DNA from: Bubalus kerabau
Taxonomy: Eukaryota; Chordata; Mammalia; Artiodactyla; Bovidae
NCBI RefSeq assembly: GCF_029407905.1
Contig: NC_073639.1
Span: forward strand, 42,053,501-42,117,500
Reading direction: 5' to 3'
Length of the DNA stretch: 64,000 bases
This document shows, piece after piece, positions 56,980-64,000 of this stretch (the first letter of the stretch is position 1; each line of letters begins with the position of its first letter). Made by a program: the position numbers and the translations under genes. The notes beneath the pieces were generated by a model, which searched no databases, had not been told where the DNA came from, and saw only the letters and a list, made by a program, of their open reading frames with translations.

Positions 56980-57608
56980 TCCCACTGCAAAATTTGCGGA
57001 ACTAAATTTAGGATTATCTAGGGTCTGATCGATAGGTAATAGTAATTTAGTTCTTTTTCTGAAAGAGTGGGGCAGCAACAACTTCCCTGGTTGAATTGTC
57101 CAAGCTCATCTGGCTAGGTAGGTACAAAAGTTAATTGCAAGTCTGTGATTCCCTATGGTTATCAATTAATGAGAGCAGAATTTTCTGTTTTTTTTTTTTT
57201 TTTAATCATGAACATCAAATGATAGATGTTATGTCTAACAGTTTGGAAGATTAAGAGCAGCAGCTATTGTTTCAAACAATCCATGAATGGCTTTAAAATT
57301 AGTGTATTCTGAATTAATATTTTTAATAAAGTGTAAAGGGGAAAAAAAGGATAACTATAAATAGAATACAAAGTGGGGTCTATAAGAAATGCAAGGAAAT
57401 ACAAAACAAACAATAAGCTACACAGATATCTTGGTCTGACATCTTAGGCAGAAACTAACTGTTCACTATATAGCCGAACTGTTTGTTCAATGATCTTGGT
57501 TCATCTGTATGCTTTTGAATATGTTACTTCTAAAGAATTTCTGAAAATACTGAGTTTGAAGACTTACATTGGACTAGCTTGCAAATTTTGTGAAATTCTG
57601 GTTTGCCT
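56980..57608. other. Unassigned DNA
   Basis: No gene or nameable repeat; a T-run lies at about 57188-57203. Confidence 0.4.
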
Positions 57609-57621
57609 ATTTAGTTATAAG

Positions 57622-58560
57622 TTCAGTTCAGTTCAGTTACTCAGTCCTGTCTGACTCTTTGTGACTCCATGAACCTCAGCACTCCAGGCCTCCCTGTCCA
57701 TCACTAACTCCCAGAATCTACCTAAACCCATGTCCACTGAGTCAGTGATGCCATCCAACCATCTCAACCTCTGTTGTCCCCTTCTCCTCCTGTCTTCAAT
57801 CTTTCCCAGCATCAGGGTCTTTTCAAATGAGTCAGCTCTTCACATCAGGTAGCCAAAGTATTGGAGTTTAAGCTTCAACATCAGTCCTTCCAATGAACAC
57901 CCAGAACTGATCTCCTTTAGAATGGACTGGTTGGGTCTCCTGGCAATCCAAGGGACTCTCAAGAGTCTTCTCCAACACTACAGTTCAAAAGCATCAATTC
58001 TTCAGCGTTCAGCTTTTTTTTATAGTCCAACTCACACCCATACATGACTAATGGAAAAACCATAGCTTTGACTAGACGGACCTTTGTTGACAAAGTAATG
58101 TCTCTGCTTTTTAATATGCTGTCTAGGTTGGCCATAACTGTCCTTCCGAGGAGCAAGCATCTTTTAATTTCAAGGCTGCAATCACCATCTGTAGTGATTT
58201 TGGAGACCCCAAAAATAATGTCTCTCACTGTTTCCACTATTTCCCCATCTATTTACCATAAAGTGATGGGAACGGATGTCATGATCTTAGCTTTTTAATG
58301 TTGAGTTTTAAGCCAACTTTTTCACTCTCCTCTTTCATTTTCATCAAGAGACTCTTTAGGTCTTTGCTTTCTGCCATAAGGATGGTGTTATCTGTGTATC
58401 TGAGGTTATTGATATTTCTCCCGGCAATCTTAATTCCAGCTTGTGCTTAATCCAGCCCAGCGTTTCTCATGATGTACTTGGCGTATAAGTTAAATAAGCA
58501 GGGTGACAATATACAGCCTTGATGTACTCCTTTTCCTATGTGGAACCAGTCTGTTGTTCC
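57622..58560 (-). mobile_element. BovB LINE with perfect TSD
   Basis: 939-bp 5'-truncated reverse copy. ATTTAGTTATAAG at 57609-57621 and 58561-58573 is a perfect 13-bp duplication. Motif C is mutated to YTDN (near 58386). Confidence 0.95.
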
Positions 58561-58649
58561 ATTTAGTTATAAGACATGCACCTAAAGAATGCATTTTCTG
58601 GAGATTCACTGCTGTATTTTTATTTCAAATGTCTCTTATAAACTTTCCA

Positions 58650-59110
58650 CCTGTGGGGAGATAGCAAATTGGCCAAGATGGTGTGGTCTCTCTCCCTCCA
58701 CATTTCATAAATAATGACTATGTAACAGCTGAGATCATTTATAGCACTAAGCATATGTGTCACTAGTTACTCACCTGGTCATGGGTTGTGTGTGGTACAC
58801 ATATGTGTGAGCTCCATCTATAAAATGTAGGGAATCATGACTGTGTCATGTCTGTGTCCTTTGGGTCAGCCACAAAAGGAGAGAATATAGCACAAATATT
58901 GCTATGGCTTCTGTGTCAGCCAAGAGAGAATACAGTTATGGCTGTGTCAGATAGAAGAGAGGTTGTATGAAGTTATGTCATGTTATGTCTACTGCTATGG
59001 CTGCTGTGAGAGCCAGAAGAGAAGTCTGCAGTTCCTATGGGTCCTTGTGTCTTCTTCCATCCTCTTAGTTTGCACTTCACCTACCCTGGGTTCAGTGAAC
59101 AGTGCGGGGA
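58650..59110 (+). mobile_element. Putative LTR with internal repeats
   Basis: Starts TGTGGGGAGATAGCAAATTG. It has CTATAAAATG near 58819, then three to four degenerate copies of a GCTATGGCTGCTGTGTCAGC-like motif (58860-59035), then GTCCTTGTGTCTTCTTCCAT. It resembles a bovid class II LTR. No polyadenylation signal or TSD identified. Confidence 0.4.
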
Positions 59111-59689
59111 GTGTGATCAGCAAGACAAATGGCACTGTGAACAGGATGAAGAGCAATACCCCCACCCCCACCCCCGTACCCCTGCTTCACTTCATAGATC
59201 ACAGCCTTGTCATGGCAAAGGGACTCATCTCAATGAAGTTATAAGCCATGCCTGACAAGGCAAACCAAGATGGATGGATCATAGTGAAGAGTTCTGACAA
59301 AATGTGGTAACATGGAGAAGGACATGGAAACCACTCCAGTATACTTGCCTAGAGAACCACATGGAGAGTATGAAAAGGCAAAAAGATATGATACTGGAAG
59401 ATGAGCTCCAAAGTCAGAAGGAAAGTTTACAGTATGCTACTGGGGAAGAGCAGAGGACAATTACTAATAGTTCCAGAAAGAATGAAGAGGCTGGACCAAA
59501 GCAGAAATGACGCTCAGTTGTGGATGTGTCTGGTAGTGAAAGTAAAGCTCAGTGCTGTAAGGATGGAATCTTAGGTCTATGTATCAAGGCAACTGGACGT
59601 GGTCAAGCAAGAGATGGCAAGATTGAACACTCTTATCTTAAGGAATCAGTGAACTAAAATGGATGAGAATGGGCAAATTTAATTCAGAT

Positions 59690-60330
59690 GACCATTATAT
59701 CTATTATTGTGGGTAACAATCCCTTAGAAGAAATGGATTAGCCTTCACAGTCAATAAAAGCCCAAAATGCAGTATTTGAGTGCAATCTCATGAGTGACAG
59801 AATAATCTCAGTTTGTTTCCAAGGAAAACTATTCAACAGCACAGTAATCCAAGTCTATGTCCCAAAAAGAGATACCAAAGAAAATGAAGTTGACATGTTC
59901 TATAATATGTACAAAACCTTCTAGAACTAACACCAACAAGGATGACCTTTTCCTCTTAGGGGGTTGGAATATAAAAGTAGGAAGTCAAGAAATACCCAAA
60001 ATAACAAACAGGCCAATTTAGACTTGCAGTACAAAATGAAGGAGAACAAATGCTAACCAACTTTTGTCAAGAGAACAGACTGGTCATAGCAAAACCATTG
60101 TCCAATAACCTAAGATATGACTCTACACATGGGCATCACCAGAAGGTCAATACCGAAATCAGATTGATTATGTTCTTTGTAGCCAAAGATGGAGAAGCTC
60201 TATATAGATAGAGAAAACAAAACCTAGAACTGACTATGGCTCAGATTGGGAACTACTATTGTAAAATTCAGGCTTAAATTGAAGAAAGTAGGGAAAACCA
60301 ATAGGCCATGATGTATGACCTAAATCGAAT
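59690..60330 (+). pseudogene. BovB endonuclease remnant
   Basis: APE-type endonuclease that would nick target DNA. The block CAGATGACCATTATATCTAT matches that at 63298 in the better copy. The GDWNAKVG-type block is altered near 59960 (GGTTGGAATATAAAAGTAGG, so Asp is lost from this motif). Many frame breaks. Confidence 0.7.
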
Positions 60331-61680
60331 CACTTATGCAATGGAGGTGACAGGACGAATAGATTCAAGGAATTAGATCTGGTGGGCAATGTACCTGAAA
60401 AACTATGGATGGAGGTCTGTGACAGTGTATAGGAGGAAGAGACCAAAACCATCACAAGAAAAAAGCGGTTATCTGAGGAGACTTTGCAAATTGCTGAGGA
60501 AAGAATAGAAGTAAAAAGCAAAGGAGATGGGGACAGATATTTCCAACTGAATGCAGTGTTCCAGAGAATAGAAGTAGAAATAAAAAAGCATTCTTAAGGA
60601 AGCAATGCAAAGAAACAATGAAAGGGATGAAATGGAAAAGACTAGAGATCTTTTCAAGAAAATTAGAGTGATTGAGGGAACATTTCATGAAAGGCGGGGT
60701 ACAACAAAGGACAGAAACAGTAAGGACCTAACAGAAGCAGAATATATTAAGAAGAGGTGGCGAAAAACTATGCAGAAAAGACCTTAAATGCCCTAATAAC
60801 CATGATGGTGTGCTCTCTCACTTAGAACCAGACATACTGGAGTGTGAAGTCAAGTGGGCCTTAGGAAGCTATTTAAAAATCTTAAAAGAAGATGCTGTTA
60901 AAGTGCTGCACTCAATATGTTAGCAAATTTGGGAAACTTAAAAGTGGACACAGGACTGGAAAATGACAGTTTTCATTCCAATCTCCAAAAAGGGCAATGC
61001 CAAAGCATGTACAAACTACCATACCATTCTCAGTTCACATGCCAGCAAGGTTATGCCCAAAATCCTTCAAGATAGGCTTCAGCATTATGAGAATTGAGAA
61101 TTTCCAGATGTACAAGCTGGATTTTGAAGAGGCAGAGGAACCAGAGATCAAACTGCCAACATTCTTTGGATCATGGAAAAGGAAAAGGATTTCCTAATTA
61201 GCATCTCCTTCTTCTTCATTGACTACACTAATGCCTTTGACAGTGTGGATCACACACACACAAAAAAAACTGTAGGAAATTCTTAATGAGATGGGAGTAC
61301 CAGACCACCACACCTGTTCCCTAAGAAACCTGTATGTATATTAAAAAGCAGCACTTCAAACATGAACAATTGGAACAGGAACATGGAACAATTGACAGGC
61401 TCAAAATTGGGAAAGGAGTATGTGAAGGCTGTATATTGTAACACTGCTTATTTAACTTCTATATAGAGTTCATAGTGCAAAATGCTGGGTTAGATCAATC
61501 ACAAGATGGAATCAAGATTTCTGGGAGAAATATCAACAACCTCAGATACACAGATGGTATCAATCGGATGGTAAAAAGGGAAGAGGAACTAAAGAGCCTC
61601 TTAATGAAAGTTAAAGAGTGAAAAAATTAGCTTAAAGTTCAATATTCAAAAATTAAGATCATGGCATTTGTTCCCATCAT

Positions 61681-61892
61681 GACTGCATGCTAAGTCACTT
61701 TAGTTCTGTCTGACTCTTTGTGAAACTATAGACTATAGCCTACCAGGTTCCTCTGTCCATGGGATTTTTCCAGACAAGAACACTGGAGTGAGTTGATATA
61801 CCTTCCTCCAGGGGATATTCCTGACTCAGGTATTGAACCAGCATCTTTTATGTTTCCTGCATTGTAAGGCAGGATCTTTACCACTAACGCCT
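61681..61892 (-). mobile_element. Bov-tA SINE nested in BovB
   Basis: Reverse-strand copy (AAGTCACTTTAGTTCTGTCT to TCTTTACCACTAACG). The target TGTTCCCATCA before it and TGGTCCCATCA after it are the TSD in BovB sequence. Confidence 0.88.
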
Positions 61893-62530
61893 CTGGTCCC
61901 ATCACTACATGGCAAATTGAAAGGGAAAAGTGGAAGCAGTGACAGATTTTGATTTCTTAGGCTCCAAAGTCACTGTGGACAGTGACTGCAGACATGAAAT
62001 TAAAAGATGTTTGCTCTTTGGAAGGAAAACTATGACAAATTTAGACAGCAGAGACATCATTTTGCTGATACATGTCCGTATAATGACAACTATGGTTTTA
62101 CCAGAAGTCAGGTACTTTACAAATATGATTTGGACCATTAAGAAGGCTGAGTGCCCCAAAATTGATGCTTTTAAGTTGTGGTGCTGGAGAAGACTTTTGA
62201 GAATCCCTTGGGCTGCAAGGAGATCAAGCCATTTAATCCTAAAGGAAATCAATCCTGAGTATTCAGTGAAAGGATTAATGCTGAAGCTCCAATACTCTGG
62301 CAACCTGATGTGGAGAGCCAACACACTGGAAAAAAACCCTGAGGGAAGGGAATGATTTAAAGCAAAAGAGAAGCGAGTGGCAGAGGATGAAATGGTTAAA
62401 TAGCATCACCGACTCAATGGACATGAGTTTGAGCAAGCTTCAGGAGTTGGTGATGGACAGGGAAGCCTGGAGTGCTTCAGTCCATGGGGTGGCAAAGAAT
62501 CACACACAACTGAGTGACTGAAATGAACTG

Positions 62531-62957
62531 ATGGTTTTTCCAGTAGTCATGTAAGGATATGAGAGTTAGGCCATAAAGGCTGAACACTGAAGAATTGATG
62601 TTTTTGAACTGTGGTGTTGGATAAGACTCTTGAGAGTCCCTTGGACTGCAAGGGGATCAAACTAGTCAATCCTAAATGAAATAAGTCCTGAATATTTATT
62701 AGAAGGACTGACACTGAAGCTCCAATACTTTGGCCACTTGACACGAAAAGCCAACTCGTTATAAAAGATCCTGATGCTTGGAAAGACTGAAGGCAGGAGG
62801 AGAAGGGGGCAACAGAGGATGAGATGGTTGGATTGCATCACTGACTCAATGGACTTGAGTTTGAGCAAGTTCCGAGAGATAGTGAAGGACAGGGAAGCCT
62901 GGCATGGTGTAGTCCATGGACTTGTAAAGTGTTGGACATGGCTGAGACTCAACAACA
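62531..62957 (+). mobile_element. Second BovB 3' end, head-to-tail
   Basis: TGGTTTTTCCAGTAGTCATG to CTGAGACTCAACAACAA, starting at the very end of the previous BovB. Its 3' terminus is of the CAACAACAA type, unlike the ACTGA type just upstream. Confidence 0.88.
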
Positions 62958-63111
62958 AGAACAATGGTGCATGTGGGATCTAAGTTCCATGACCAGTATA
63001 TGAATTAGCACTGCCTGCATTAGCTTTAGTCAAATTATGCAAGAGTAAATGCATTTTAATTAAAATTTTTGTAGTGGCCTCTGAATACCAAAAGGCATTG
63101 TCTATTGAGTT

Positions 63112-64000
63112 GTGGATGGGACTGGTGATAGAAGCAACAAGGTTCAATGCTGTAAAGAGCAATATTGCATAGGAACCTGGAATGTTAGGTCCATGAATAA
63201 AGGTAAATTTGAAGTGGTCAAGCAGGACATGGCAAGAGTGAACGTCGACATTCTAGGAATCAGTGAACTAAAATGGACTGGAATGGGTGAATTTAACTCA
63301 GATGACCATTATATCTACTACTATGGGCAGGAATCCCTTAGAAGAAATGGAGTAGCCATCATGGTCAACAAAAGAGTTCAAAATGCAGTACTTGGATGCA
63401 ATTTCAAAAACAACAGAATGATCTCTGTTTGTTTCCAAGGCAAACCATTCAATATCACAGTAATCAAAGCCTATTCCCCAACCAGTACACTGAAGAAGCT
63501 GCAATTGAACGGCAATGGCACCCCACTCCAGTACTCTTGCATGGAAAGTCCCATGGACAGGGAAGCCTGGTGGGCTGCAGTCCATGGGGTCATGAAGAGT
63601 CAGACACGACTGAGCGACTTCCCTTTCACTTTTCACTTTCATGCATTGGAGAAGGAAATGGTGCCCCACTCCAGTGTTCTTGCCTGGAGAATCCCAGGGA
63701 CTGGGGGGCCTGGTGGGCTGCTGTCTATGGGGTCGCACAGAGTCAGACACGACTGAAGTGACTTAGCAGCAGCAGCAGCATGAAGACCTACAAGACCTTT
63801 TAGAACTAACACCCCCAAAAGATGTCCTTTTCATAATAGGGGACTGGAATGCAAAAGTAGGAAGTCAAGAAACACCTGGAATTACAGGCAAATTTGGCCT
63901 TGGAATACGGAATGAAGCAGGGCAAAGGCTAATAGAGTTTTACCAAGAGAACTCACTGGTCATAGCAAACACCCTCTTCCAACAACACAAGAGATGACTC
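63112..64000 (+). pseudogene. BovB APE-type endonuclease, split by SINE
   Basis: The frame from 63112 keeps the catalytic-fold motifs: GTWNVRSM (metal/phosphate-binding Asn), ILGISELKWTG (the Glu) and the Asp-containing FNSDDHYIYYYG, to about 63500. There the Bov-A2 begins, and the 214-codon frame runs on into the SINE. The second half resumes at 63781, with GDWNAKVGSQETPG from 63841. A TGA near 63995 may be a further break. The domain continues beyond the window. Confidence 0.87.
63508..63779 (+). mobile_element. Bov-A2 SINE in BovB endonuclease
   Basis: Two units, start slightly truncated (GGCAATGGCACCCCACTCCA), end AGCAGCAGCAGCA. BovB bases on the two sides do not join exactly when compared with the copy at 59860, so a few tens of bases were lost on insertion and no clear TSD is seen. 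Confidence 0.92.

Larger units (their letters stand above)
59190..62530 (+). mobile_element. Near full-length BovB LINE, heavily decayed
   Basis: About 3.1 kb after removing a nested SINE: 5' UTR (GATCACAGCCTTGTCATGGC), endonuclease (59650-60330), linker, RT (60950-61660) and C-terminal domain to a CTGAAATGAACTGA end. Motif C is YTDG (near 61552). Stops and frameshifts throughout indicate an old copy. Confidence 0.88.
63106..64000 (+). mobile_element. BovB LINE, 5' region, runs off the window
   Basis: Plus-strand BovB from the end of the 5' UTR through the endonuclease, interrupted by a Bov-A2 (63508-63779). Among the best-preserved BovB sequence in the window. Confidence 0.93.

Noticed and set aside
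63112..63756. 214-codon open frame as a gene
   Set aside because: The first part is BovB endonuclease and the last part reads into a Bov-A2 SINE.

Overview
This window is intergenic DNA from a ruminant, very probably a bovid. The diagnosis rests on the repeats: RTE-type BovB LINEs whose 3' ends read out as runs of the pentamer ACTGA, the tRNA-Glu-derived Bov-tA SINEs, the Bov-A/Bov-A2 SINEs ending in short AGC runs, older cetartiodactyl CHR-type SINEs, and the ruminant L1 3' end. I see no intact host protein-coding gene. Every long open frame lies in a decayed transposon, an endogenous retrovirus or a processed pseudogene. The sequence alone does not separate cattle, sheep and goat.

Layout. 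1-8.9 kb: an ancient three-level L1/L1/SINE nest, then minus-strand BovB copies and SINEs. 9.0-14.0 kb: a solo LTR, a minus-strand class I retroviral integrase/envelope remnant (10.0-12.0 kb) and a second solo LTR of another family with a 4-bp duplication (13.56-14.02 kb). 14-24.4 kb: SINEs, a degraded LTR-like stretch at 16.2-17.4 kb and long AT-rich unassigned DNA, ending with a U6 snRNA retropseudogene. 24.6-34.2 kb: a 9.6-kb class I (gamma-like) provirus with both LTRs, a His-type primer site, a long leader, gag, pro, pol and the stump of env, all inactivated, with a BovB copy in env. 34.3-38.1 kb: SINEs, an L1 ORF2 piece, a DNA-transposon remnant and an RPL6 processed pseudogene. 38.8-51 kb: three large BovB copies, one nested in an old L1 and one carrying a 5' inversion. 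51.5-55.3 kb: a twin-primed L1, then an inverted duplication (imperfect palindrome) with about 480-bp arms, one arm of which later received a SINE and an L1. 56.5-64 kb: a dimeric SINE and four more BovB copies, including a near full-length one and one running off the window end.

Nothing here forms a working gene system. The interest lies in structure: the palindrome with dated insertions, the inverted BovB and L1 copies that record how they were inserted, the provirus whose repeat arrays differ between its LTRs, and two small retropseudogenes. Family names come from recognising consensus features by eye; boundaries are good to a few bases where a target-site duplication (TSD) is given, and to tens of bases elsewhere.
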